This document shows positions 27,087 to 35,700 of a stretch of 64,000 nt of DNA, one piece after another. Location of the stretch: the NCBI GenBank assembly GCA_964407695.1, contig CAYOWQ010000009.1, positions 1 through 64,000 of the forward strand, written 5' to 3'. The DNA is from CAYOWQ01 sp964407695 (lineage in GTDB: Bacteria; Planctomycetota; Phycisphaerae; Phycisphaerales; SM1A02). The translations under genes were made by a program, and so were the position numbers. Under the pieces are notes generated by a model that was not told the DNA's origin, did not search any database, and worked only from the letters and a program-made list of their open reading frames with translations. The first letter of the stretch is position 1; every line of letters starts with the position of its first letter.

Positions 27087-27374
27087 ATGTTGGTGCTCTC
27101 ACGCCAGCGCGATGAAACAATCATGATCGGCGACGACGTCGAACTGACGGTCGTCGATATTCGAGGCGACAAGGTCCGGCTGGGCATCAAAGCGCCCCCG
27201 ACCGTCGCCGTCCATCGCAAGGAAGTGTATGAATCCATTAAGCGTGAAAATGAGCTGGCGGCCCGGATGAGCCAGCCTGATCTTTCTTCACTCGCGGGCC
27301 GGATCAAGACGACCGGCGCCGCTTCCGCACACTCGCTCGCCGGTCGCGTGCCAGCCCGGAGGGACACGGCATGA
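27087..27374 (+). CDS. csrA: carbon storage regulator CsrA with C-terminal extension
   Basis: RNA-binding translational regulator. The first ~60 residues are canonical: MLVLSRQRDETIMIGDDVEL (L4 and R6 contact RNA), VDIRGDKVRLGIKAP, and VAVHRKEVYESI with the second RNA-contact Arg. The protein continues to 95 aa with a Ser/Ala/Arg-rich tail after ENELAARM, longer than the usual 60-75. ATG 27087 is preceded by AGGAAGGAG. AGG-AAGGAG-CCT around that SD could form a weak 3-bp hairpin, hinting at autoregulation. Confidence 0.95.
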   Translation: MLVLSRQRDETIMIGDDVELTVVDIRGDKVRLGIKAPPTVAVHRKEVYESIKRENELAARMSQPDLSSLAGRIKTTGAASAHSLAGRVPARRDTA

Positions 27375-27401
27375 CCGGCCGGAAGCACCATCGTGATGCC
27401 G

Positions 27402-27419
27402 GCGCGGGCATGGCCGCGC
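27402..27419 (+). promoter_or_regulatory. GC-rich hairpin between csrA and flagellin 1
   Basis: GCGCGG (27402-27407) pairs perfectly with CCGCGC (27414-27419), loop GCATGG. No T-run follows, so it is not a terminator. It may stabilise or process the flagellin mRNA 5' end. Confidence 0.4.
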
Positions 27420-27442
27420 AGATCCCGACCCCTGAAAGCGTC

Positions 27443-27456
27443 TGTCAAGGAGGACA
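27443..27456 (+). promoter_or_regulatory. CsrA-type hairpin over the flagellin 1 Shine-Dalgarno
   Basis: TGTC (27443-27446) pairs with GACA (27453-27456); the hexaloop AAGGAG (27447-27452) carries the SD and GGA. The ATG is at 27460. Loop size and GGA position agree well with the CsrA consensus hairpin. Confidence 0.62.
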
Positions 27457-27459
27457 CTC

Positions 27460-28941
27460 ATGACGCGCATTAATACGAACGTTCCCTCGCTGATCGCCCA
27501 GAGCAATCTCAACCGATCCAATGCTGATCTGAACCTGCGCCTGCAGCGGCTCTCAACCGGATTGCGAATCAATCGCGGCGCCGACGATCCAGCAGGCCTG
27601 ATCGTCTCTGAGCGGCTGCGAAGCGAGATCAAAGGCATCGGCCAGGCGGTGAAGAACTCCGAGCGGGCCAGCTCGGTCATCGCCACGACTGAAGGGTATC
27701 TCGCGGAAGTGGCAGACCTTCTGAACTCCGTCAAGGGTCTCGTCGTCGAGGCCGCCAACGAAGGTGCGCTCTCCCCCGACGAAATCACCGCCAATCAGCT
27801 GCAGATCGACTCGGCCATCGAATCGATTACCCGAATCTCCAACACGGCCAGTTTCGCCGGCTTGCAGCTTCTCAATGGATCGCTCGAGTACGTCACCAGC
27901 GGCGTGCCCACCAGTGCCGTGACGGGCGTCAAGGTGCACGGCGTTCAGTTCGGCAACAACTCGAACGTTGCCGTCGAGGTGCAGGTGATTTCATCGGCGC
28001 AGACGGCCTCGCTCTTCCTCTCAGGAAACACGGCGGGCGCTGCCGGCGAGCTCTTGTCCAGCGTTACCCTGGAAATTGCCGGAAATCTCGGCGTTCAGAC
28101 CATTTCGTTTGTCTCGGGGACCAACTTGAGCGCCGTCGTCGCGGCCGTCAACACGCTCAAGCAGTCCACCGGCGTTTCGGCGACGCTGGTCAGTGCGACA
28201 GACCAGACCAGCGGCCTGATCTTCAACTCCACGAGCTTCGGCTCGAATCAGTTCGTGTCGGTCAAGAAGATCGGACAAGGCGGAACATTCTTCCAGACGT
28301 ACGATCAGAAGAGCGGCACAGTCGCCAAGCAGAAGGACGAGGGCCGGGATGTCACCGCCGTGATCAACGGTGCGCTGGCCTCCGGCAAGGGCCTCACAAT
28401 CTCGCTCAACACCCCGGCGCTCAGCCTTGATCTGGATCTATCGACGGCCTACGCCAACGTGCTCAACTCGGTCAAGTCATTCCGGATCGTTGGCGGCGGC
28501 GCCAACTTCCAGCTCGGTCCGACGATCAACGCCACTCAACAGGTCGGTATCGGCGTTCAGTCCGTGGCCGCCAGTCGCCTGGGTGGAACGCTGCTCAATG
28601 GAGTCCGATACTTCCTCGACTCCATCAAGTCGGGTCAGGCGAACTCCCTGCTGGCAGGCGAAGCCCAAAACGCATCGACTATCCTGGAAGGTGCCATCTC
28701 CGAAGTGTCTCTGCTCCGAGGGCGCCTTGGAGCGTTTGAGCGAAACACGATTCAGACGAATGAGCGGAGCCTACAGGTCGGCCTGGAGAACATCACGGCG
28801 AGCGAATCGCAGATTCGAGATGCGGACTTTGCGGCCGAAACCGCCGCTCTCTCGCGTGCCCAGATACTTCAGCAGGCGGGCACCAGTGTTCTGGCCACGG
28901 CCAATGTTTCTGCCCAGAACGTGCTGCAGCTCCTCCAGTAG
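27460..28941 (+). CDS. flagellin (paralogue 1)
   Basis: Filament subunit. The 493-aa protein starts MTRINTNVPSLIAQSNLNRS and has LQRLSTGLRINRGADDPAGL. The C-terminal D0 helices are LRGRLGAFERNTIQ and DADFAAETAALSRAQILQQAGTSVLATAN. The central ~250 residues are Ser/Thr/Asn/Gly-rich, as expected for surface-exposed D2/D3 domains. It follows csrA by 85 bp and ends in a strong terminator, so it probably closes the flgI-csrA transcript. No sigma-28 box is visible directly upstream. Confidence 0.95.
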   Translation: MTRINTNVPSLIAQSNLNRSNADLNLRLQRLSTGLRINRGADDPAGLIVSERLRSEIKGIGQAVKNSERASSVIATTEGYLAEVADLLNSVKGLVVEAANEGALSPDEITANQLQIDSAIESITRISNTASFAGLQLLNGSLEYVTSGVPTSAVTGVKVHGVQFGNNSNVAVEVQVISSAQTASLFLSGNTAGAAGELLSSVTLEIAGNLGVQTISFVSGTNLSAVVAAVNTLKQSTGVSATLVSATDQTSGLIFNSTSFGSNQFVSVKKIGQGGTFFQTYDQKSGTVAKQKDEGRDVTAVINGALASGKGLTISLNTPALSLDLDLSTAYANVLNSVKSFRIVGGGANFQLGPTINATQQVGIGVQSVAASRLGGTLLNGVRYFLDSIKSGQANSLLAGEAQNASTILEGAISEVSLLRGRLGAFERNTIQTNERSLQVGLENITASESQIRDADFAAETAALSRAQILQQAGTSVLATANVSAQNVLQLLQ

Positions 28942-28971
28942 TTTTTTCCCGGTCTCTAACCCCGTTTCCAG

Positions 28972-29008
28972 CGCCGATTCCCCATGTGTGTGGGAATCGG
29001 CGTTTTTT
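28972..29008 (+). terminator. intrinsic terminator after flagellin 1
   Basis: Perfect 11-bp stem CGCCGATTCCC (28972-28982)/GGGAATCGGCG (28992-29002), 9-nt loop, then six T. Confidence 0.92.
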
Positions 29009-29087
29009 ATCGGTCCGTCGGAATGACCGGGGAATGTATCTGGGGTGGGAATTTGAAAAAAAGGGTCAATTCCGGGAAGTGCTCAAT

Positions 29088-29114
29088 TAAGTCGCTGCTG
29101 TAGGCATCCGATGG
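29088..29114 (+). promoter_or_regulatory. possible sigma-28 (FliA) promoter for flagellin 2
   Basis: TAAG (29088-29091), 15 bases, then TCCGATGG (29107-29114), against the sigma-28 consensus TAAA-N15-GCCGATAA. The CCGAT core matches. Transcription would start near 29121 and give a ~190-nt leader. The 368-bp gap between the flagellin genes (28942-29309) otherwise holds the terminator upstream and two leader hairpins downstream. Confidence 0.4.
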
Positions 29115-29270
29115 TCTGTGTGCGACGGACTTCAGCCACCGGGCGGACCGGTGCACCCGAAGTCAACGCGGATTCGGTCTCGCCCACGCGGGAAGTTCCG
29201 TCGCACGCCCGCCCGCGCGTGACGGGAGGCGGATCCAGGCCCATTCGCGACGGGCAGCAACGGAGTGAAG

Positions 29271-29287
29271 GGTCGCCGAAGGCGACC
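29271..29287 (+). promoter_or_regulatory. stable leader hairpin upstream of flagellin 2
   Basis: GGTCGCC (29271-29277)/GGCGACC (29281-29287), perfect 7-bp stem with a GAA loop, immediately before the CsrA-type hairpin. No T-run. A likely mRNA-stabilising or positioning element. Confidence 0.55.
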
Positions 29288-29291
29288 GAGC

Positions 29292-29308
29292 GTGTTCACG
29301 GAGGACAC
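29292..29308 (+). promoter_or_regulatory. CsrA-type hairpin over the flagellin 2 Shine-Dalgarno
   Basis: GTGT (29292-29295) pairs with ACAC (29305-29308). The 9-nt loop TCACGGAGG contains the SD with GGA, and the ATG is at 29310. The core GGAGGACAC is shared with the flagellin 1 leader. Confidence 0.55.
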
Positions 29309-29309
29309 A

Positions 29310-30788
29310 ATGACTCGCATCAACACGAACGTACCATCGATCCTTGCCCAGCGAGTGCTGAACTCGCAGAGCAGGGGGCTGGTGACGAGCCTTGAGCGGC
29401 TCTCCACCGGTCTTCGCATTAACCGAGGATCGGATGATCCCGCAGGCCTGATCGCCAGCGAGAACCTCCGAGCCGAGAAGACGGCCATCAGTTCGGCCAT
29501 CACCAACGCTCAGCGTGCTGAGCAGGTGGTCAACGTCGCTGAAGGCGGCCTGCAGGAGGTTTCAAACCTTCTGGTCGAGCTTCAGGGACTGGTCGGCGCG
29601 ACCGCCAATGAAGCCGGTCTCTCGGAAGAAGAGAAGAACGCGAACCAGCTGCAGATCGACTCGATCCTTCAGACGATCGACCGAATCGCCAACTCAACGT
29701 CGTTCCAGGGCACCAAGCTGCTCAACGGAAACTTCGACTACACGACCACCGGCGTCAGCAGTGCTGCCCTCGCCGATCTGACCGTGAACGCCGCCAAGCT
29801 ACCCGACAACGGTTCGCTGACGGTGACCGTCTCGGTGCTTACCTCGGCCCGCACGGCCGATGTGTATCTCTCCACCGCGGCGAACTTCGTCAACAATAAC
29901 AATGGCGCCATCACGCTGGAGATCTCCGGCAACAAGGGTGTTCAGCAGTTCACGTTCGCCTCGGGAACCAGCCAGTCGAGCATCATCAGCGCCATCAACT
30001 CGTTCAAGGATGCGATCGGCGTCTCGGCGATTCAGAACGCCTCCGACACCACTCGAATCGAAATTCGTTCGACCGGCTTCGGTGCGAGCCAGTTCGCCAG
30101 AGTGAAGAAGCTCAGCTCGTCGAGCCTTGACATCATTGCGACTGACTTCAACTCGGCAACATCCTCGGCCTTGACGGATGTCAAGGAAGTGGGCCGAAAT
30201 GCAACGGCCCTCATCAACGGCAACCAGGCCACTACGAACGGCCTCACCGCTCGAGTCAGCACCGACGGCTTCGACGTCAGTGTGAATCTCGCGGGTGCAG
30301 GTGTCGGCTCAATCAACTCGACGAACGGCACAACGACGTTCACCATCACCGGCGGCGGTGCAGACTTCAATCTTGCCCCGAAGGTGAGCCTGGCCAGCAA
30401 GGTCTCGGTGGGTATTGAGACGGTGACCACCGGTAACCTCGGTGCATCGACCACCGGGTTCCTCTCGGACCTCAAGGCCGGCGGCTCGGCCAACGTCGTC
30501 AACGGCAATCTGTCCGGCGCTCAGTCGATCGTCGAACAGGCCGTCAAGCAGGTCTCCAGCCTTCGAGGCCGACTCGGTGCGTTCCAGAAGAACGTCGTCG
30601 GATCGACCATCTCCAGCCTCGGCATCTCACTCGAGAACACCGCCGCGGCCGAATCCTCGATTCGCGATACCGATTTCGCGACCGAGACCGCAGCTCTCAC
30701 GCGTTCTCAGATCCTCAGCCAGGCCGCGAACCAGTCACTGGGTATCGCGAACACGCAGCCCCAGACCGTGCTGCGACTGCTCGGCTAA
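29310..30788 (+). CDS. flagellin (paralogue 2)
   Basis: A 492-aa filament subunit almost the same length as paralogue 1. It opens MTRINTNVPSILAQRVLNSQ and has LERLSTGLRINRGSDDPAGLIASE. The C-terminus contains LRGRLGAFQKNVVGS and DTDFATETAALTRSQILSQAANQSLGIAN. The ends are closely similar to paralogue 1 and the middle has diverged. Start is ATG 29310; the in-frame ATG at 29265 lies upstream of the SD. It has its own candidate promoter and its own terminator, so the two flagellins can be expressed separately. Confidence 0.95.
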   Translation: MTRINTNVPSILAQRVLNSQSRGLVTSLERLSTGLRINRGSDDPAGLIASENLRAEKTAISSAITNAQRAEQVVNVAEGGLQEVSNLLVELQGLVGATANEAGLSEEEKNANQLQIDSILQTIDRIANSTSFQGTKLLNGNFDYTTTGVSSAALADLTVNAAKLPDNGSLTVTVSVLTSARTADVYLSTAANFVNNNNGAITLEISGNKGVQQFTFASGTSQSSIISAINSFKDAIGVSAIQNASDTTRIEIRSTGFGASQFARVKKLSSSSLDIIATDFNSATSSALTDVKEVGRNATALINGNQATTNGLTARVSTDGFDVSVNLAGAGVGSINSTNGTTTFTITGGGADFNLAPKVSLASKVSVGIETVTTGNLGASTTGFLSDLKAGGSANVVNGNLSGAQSIVEQAVKQVSSLRGRLGAFQKNVVGSTISSLGISLENTAAAESSIRDTDFATETAALTRSQILSQAANQSLGIANTQPQTVLRLLG

Positions 30789-30817
30789 GGCTCGCGGTTT
30801 CTCCTCTTCGCTCCTTG

Positions 30818-30855
30818 ATGGCGGCCCCCCAGCGGGGGCCGCCATTTTCATTTTT
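30818..30855 (+). terminator. intrinsic terminator after flagellin 2
   Basis: Perfect 12-bp stem ATGGCGGCCCCC (30818-30829)/GGGGGCCGCCAT (30834-30845), CAGC loop, followed by TTTCATTTTT. Confidence 0.92.
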
Positions 30856-30902
30856 GCAATGAAATCTGGGCTCTGATCAGGCCCGACGCCGACGTAACTG
30901 GA

Positions 30903-31964
30903 ATGCAGATCGCCCGAGCCGGCAAAGACATGACGGTGGCCGTGGAGCGTGGACGAAATGTGATCCAGCTCCGGGGAGGCGAGGACGTTGTGATGCACGA
31001 CGTCGAGATTCAGAGCGGCATGCAGGCAGGGGCCTTTGATCGCGTCGAGCCGCTTCCTGTTCGGCCTGTGGTGTTCTCGCGAAAGGCCAGGATCTGCGGC
31101 CCAGTGGTGATGCCGTTCATCGGCGGACTGGGCGACGCGATCGCGATGCTTCCGGTGATTGAGGCCATTCGTCGCCTGGCGCCGGACCAACCATTGGTGG
31201 TCAGCACGACACCGGGACCCGGCGAGATCTTCTCGCTGTCTCCGGTGGTCGACCTGGTGGCTCCCTACCCCATGCGCCTTGAAGATTGGGTGCAGTTCGA
31301 GACGTATGTCTCCATGGAATGTGTTCAACAGACCGGGCAACTCCCCGGGCGGGGCTTGAGCCGAGTCTTCGCGGCTGCGCTCGATGTCAATATCGAGGAT
31401 TGCTCCTATCCGATTCAGATTCCCGGATCCGTGGCTCCGTCTGACGATCGTCCCATGGTGGGCATCGCGATTGGGGCAGTGGGGAATCTTCGAAGCCCTC
31501 CGCAACGACTGATTGCGTCGATAGTTGATGAACTGGTGACGAGGCGTGTGGCGTGCGTGCTCCTTGGCGATGCGGACGATGGAGTTACGATTCGACGCTC
31601 ATCGCCGCTGGTGGAGGATCTTCGCGGCAAGACGCCACGGCTTGTGGAATTGGCCGTGTGGCTGAAGTCGATGAATGCGGTGGTGGCTCATGACTCCCTC
31701 ATGCTTCACCTCGCCGGGGCCATGCAGGTTCCCACAATAGGACTCTTCGCGCCGACGTCCGCACGGATGGGAGACACCTTTGACTCGGTGTTGCCGGTGA
31801 AGAGCAACATGGGATGCTCACCCTGCCATGCCATCGGAACTCAATGTCCGCAGGGGCATGACCGCTGCCTGGCATGGGAGAGTCCGGATCTCGCGCCGGC
31901 GGCCATCGCAACGAAGGTCATGCGAGTCATCTCAGCGGCGAGGTCGGCGATTCACGCGGCCTAG
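30903..31964 (+). CDS. glycosyltransferase family 9 (heptosyltransferase-like)
   Basis: A ~353-aa GT-B-fold protein. After ~60 N-terminal residues comes the family loop GGLGDAIAMLPVIEAIRRLAPD. The donor-binding region AHDSLMLHLAGAMQVPTIGLFAPTS matches heptosyltransferases. It ends with a Cys cluster GCSPCHAIGTQCPQGHDRC, also frequent in GT9. The family adds heptose or related sugars from nucleotide donors to LPS core or proteins. Location right after the flagellin terminator raises the possibility of flagellin glycosylation, but that is inference. The N-terminal start is uncertain (30903 or 30930). The stop overlaps convergent yebC. Confidence 0.82.
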   Translation: MQIARAGKDMTVAVERGRNVIQLRGGEDVVMHDVEIQSGMQAGAFDRVEPLPVRPVVFSRKARICGPVVMPFIGGLGDAIAMLPVIEAIRRLAPDQPLVVSTTPGPGEIFSLSPVVDLVAPYPMRLEDWVQFETYVSMECVQQTGQLPGRGLSRVFAAALDVNIEDCSYPIQIPGSVAPSDDRPMVGIAIGAVGNLRSPPQRLIASIVDELVTRRVACVLLGDADDGVTIRRSSPLVEDLRGKTPRLVELAVWLKSMNAVVAHDSLMLHLAGAMQVPTIGLFAPTSARMGDTFDSVLPVKSNMGCSPCHAIGTQCPQGHDRCLAWESPDLAPAAIATKVMRVISAARSAIHAA

Positions 31965-32701
31965 TCGGCGGCAACCTCGTCAGGCAACTCGGCGTTGCTG
32001 TAGACCTTCTGCACGTCGTCGTGGTCCTCCAGCGCGTCAATCAGCTTGAGCACCGCCGTGGCGACATCTCCGTCGCACGCGACCCAGTTCATGGGTACGA
32101 AGGTGACTTCAGCGGAATCGGGGGTCAGGTCCGCGCTTTCAAGGGCTTCCTTGACCTTGTGAAAGGCCGCCGGTTGCGTCACCACTTTCCAGGCCCCCTC
32201 ATCATTCGCCACGTCTTCGGCCCCGGCCTCAATGGCGATTTCCATGACCCGTTCTTCGGCCACGCGAGACGCATCGATGAGAATCACGCCTTGTTGCGAA
32301 AAGCCGAACGCAACCGAGCCCGGTACGCCGAGGTTTCCGCCGTTTTTGTCGAAGATGGTGCGAATCTCCGGGGCCGTCTTGTTGACGTTGGCGACGAGGC
32401 AATCTGCAATGACGGCCACGCCGCCAGGGCCGTATCCCTCATACCGAACCGCGGAATACGTATCGCCGGATCCCTCGCCGGTTCCCTTCTTGACCGCCTT
32501 CTCGATCGTGTCGCGAGGCATGTTGCTGGCCTTCGCGTCATCAATGGCATAGCGAAGAGAGACGTTGAACTTCGGGTCGCCACCGCCGGATTTGGCGGCA
32601 ACGATAATGGCTCGACTGAGCTTTGACCAGATCTTGCCCCGTTTCGCGTCGACCGCAGCCTTGCGATGCTTGATGTTCTTCCATGCACTATGGCCGGCCA
32701 C
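31961..32701 (-). CDS. yebC: YebC/PmpR-family protein (TACO1-like)
   Basis: A ~246-aa DNA- or ribosome-associated regulator; family members act as transcription factors or relieve ribosome stalling at proline stretches. The family start GHSAWKNIKHRKAAVDAKRGKIWSKLSR is intact, as are SLRYAIDDAKASNMPRDTIEKAVKKGTG and RYEGYGPGGVAVI. I chose GTG 32701 because it gives the family start and has AAGGAG seven bases upstream. The open frame to 32848 runs through the TPR gene. Last gene of the nusA operon, overlapping the TPR gene by 14 bp. Confidence 0.95.
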   Translation of the reverse strand: MAGHSAWKNIKHRKAAVDAKRGKIWSKLSRAIIVAAKSGGGDPKFNVSLRYAIDDAKASNMPRDTIEKAVKKGTGEGSGDTYSAVRYEGYGPGGVAVIADCLVANVNKTAPEIRTIFDKNGGNLGVPGSVAFGFSQQGVILIDASRVAEERVMEIAIEAGAEDVANDEGAWKVVTQPAAFHKVKEALESADLTPDSAEVTFVPMNWVACDGDVATAVLKLIDALEDHDDVQKVYSNAELPDEVAAD

Positions 32702-35700
32702 TGGACTGCTCCTTCTGAGGCAACGATTCCAACTCGGTAAACAACGGGGCGATGCTGGGGTTGCGACCGTCGGCAGCGGCATGAATCTTGTCGCCGATGC
32801 GACGGTACGCATCACCGTAGATTCGATCATAGAGTCGTTCAGGATCAACCACCACGATTCGATATTCCCGCTGCTGGAATTGAATCAGCGTCTGCACCAT
32901 CTGGCGGCGAGTAAAGTTCTGATCGATGATCTGAACAGCGTTTCGCCACGCCTCAAGTGCCTCGGTCTTGCGGCCGAGCCTCCAGAGCGTGTCTCCGAGA
33001 TGATCGAGGACCTCGATCGACGACGCACGTTCGGTGCGATCTCGGGCTTGGGAGATCAAGGCAAAGGCTTCGTCGAACCGGCCCTGGCGATATCGGAGCC
33101 AGCCGACCGTGTCCAGAATGCTTTCATTCTCGGGCAATCGGGCCAGCGCCGCCTCAGCCATCTCAACCCACCTGGAATCGGATACACCCGCGTCGATCTG
33201 CGAATAGGCAAGATTGTTCATCGCCATCGTGCCGCCAGGATCGATTTCGAGGGATCGTTCGAGGGCAGCGCGAGACCCAGCAGTGTCTCCCATCATCGAG
33301 TACAGGTTGCTCAATCGGTAGAGGGCCGAGGCAAAGTCGGGCTGGTCCGTGGTTGATTCCGCGAGAGGCACGCGTCCGCCGGCGACCTGGCGCTGGACAA
33401 AATCCATCGACACCTGAATGCGGCCACCTTGCGCAGCCTCGCATGCGAGTGCAGCGCGGCTCAAATCGTCATACACCAGGGATTCGACGGTGCCGGGTGT
33501 CTCGAGGAGTTTCATGAGCCAGACGGCCGCAGCACTCCATGCCTGACGCTGCGCGAGGCTCTGTGCCTGAATCAGCCATTCATTGGCCAGGTCCAACGTC
33601 GGTCGGTCAATCCGACTGAGTCGGTGGTCTGCAAGAGCGGCGACGACACGAAGTTGAGGATCGGCAGCTCCCGCGTGCTGGTGAAGCGCCATGGCCGTGG
33701 CCAGCCAGTTCCAGGGCGCATCGGCGTCGCCGGTGAAGGCCTGCTCGATGGCAGCGGCGGCTTCTCTTGCTGCGCCCTCATGAATCAACGAGAGCCCCAA
33801 GCCGATTTCACCGAGGCTGCCTGCCAACAGGGGCGACCCCTCTGCATCCTGCGCAGCGTCCATCAGGTTCTTGGCCGCGGCATCGACGTTGCCTTCCTGC
33901 AGGGCAATGGCGGCCAACGTCAGACTCTTTCGTGGGCCCTCCGGGCGAGGGGTCACGCGCTGGCGTGCGACCCTCGCGAAATCGTCTGTGAGCTTCAGCG
34001 ACCGGTATACTCGCTCGAGCAACCAGAGGGATGTTGAGTCATCAGGGTCTGAATCCAGGCGTTGCTCCAGAAACCTGCGAGCCTCCTGAGCCTGATCGAG
34101 TCGGAGCAACAGCGATATTTTTGCATCGAGCAGGTTCGGGTCCGAAGGTGACGTCTCCAGATGAGTGTCAATCCACTGGAGAGCCTCCTTGGTCTTGCGA
34201 TCCCGAGTCCAGGCCTCAATCAGGAGCGAGATCGCCGTCGCGTCGGCCGGATTCTTCTGATAGAGCTGCAGCAGACGGTCGATGGCGTCGTCGGTCCGAC
34301 GCTGCGACACCTCTTCGGTGGCAAGAAGCATCTGAAGAAATGCCGAATCCGGTTCGGCTGCGCGAAGGTGAATGACGGCATCTCGCGTGGCGGTTGGATC
34401 GGGTTGAATTCCGGATCGAGGATCGTGGAACTCAATCAGAAGCTGGTCGACTTCATGGGGTCGCGGATTGAGTGCTCGAAGGGAGACGATGGCCTCGGCA
34501 GCATCGGCGGCGCGTTGCTCTCGCCGGTCCGCCGGGGCCTCTCTGGCTATTTGCAGGCGAACGCGAGCGGCCGCCAGGAGAAGCCCGGTCTCGGCAGGGT
34601 GCACCAAGAGCGACGAGTCAGCAAATTCCAAAGCCTCTGTTTTGGCGCCGGCACCCAAGAGAAGCTCGACGATCGAGGCCTTCAACCGGGGGTCTTCAGC
34701 CGTTGCCGCTCTCTTGATCGAGTCAGTAATAAGCGCGGGCTCCTCCAGCGCCGTCGCGACGTCAACACGCGCCTCGAGCAGGGGGACTGAATCGGGCCAG
34801 CGGGAATCAGCCGCTTCAACGAGCCGCCAGGCCCTTCCAAGGTCGCGCATGACGGCGGCAAGTCGGGCTGCCATCGCGGCCCGTTCCGGGCTGTTTATCT
34901 GACTCTCCATGGCCGTTCGAAGCTCACGCGGCGCCTTCGGGAGAGCTGAGAAGGTCGACGCAACGCTTGAGGCGATGCCGGGATTCGACTTGACCAACTC
35001 CGCTGCGAGGGCGGCGGCCGCATCAAGATCTCGATCCGCCAGGAATCGCAGCAGGTCGCCGACCACGGAGAGGTCATCCGGGCACCGAAGGGCATAGGTC
35101 CGGAGAATTTCAATGGCCTGGTCAGGTGCTGAGAGTTCCGCGGCAATGCGAACGATTGCGGGCTGAGTTGAATGGGCGGAGAGCAGTTCATCGACGGCCT
35201 GCGTGAGCCGAGTCGTATCGGGGCACACGCGACGAAGATAGGAGGCCAAGGCTACGTCATTCTGCGAGGCGTGCTCGGGATCGGACGCGACGGCAGCCAG
35301 AAATTCATTCTGCGCCTCCTCCGGCCTGCCGTCACACAGGAGGACATAAACGGTTCGCGTTCTCAGCAGCGATGGATCGGGCGAGGGCAAGGCAGCACTT
35401 CGCGTGTAACAGAGACGGGCGGCATCAAGTTCATTCAGCCGGACGTGGGCATCGCCAATGGATCTCCAGTGCTCGCTGCGCCGACGAAAGATTTCGCCCA
35501 GCCTTGCTTCAATGAATCGATCACCCGGAGACGCCGTGACGTCATTGCTATCAATCGATTCTCCCAGTTCGATAAAGGCGCGATCGTAGCCGGACTCGCG
35601 AAGCGCATCGGCGAGGAGGTGATCGACAACGACACGTCGGGCGGCATCAACCGTTGGGTCCAGGATCCGGCGGGCACTGGCGAGACACCAGGCGGCCTTT

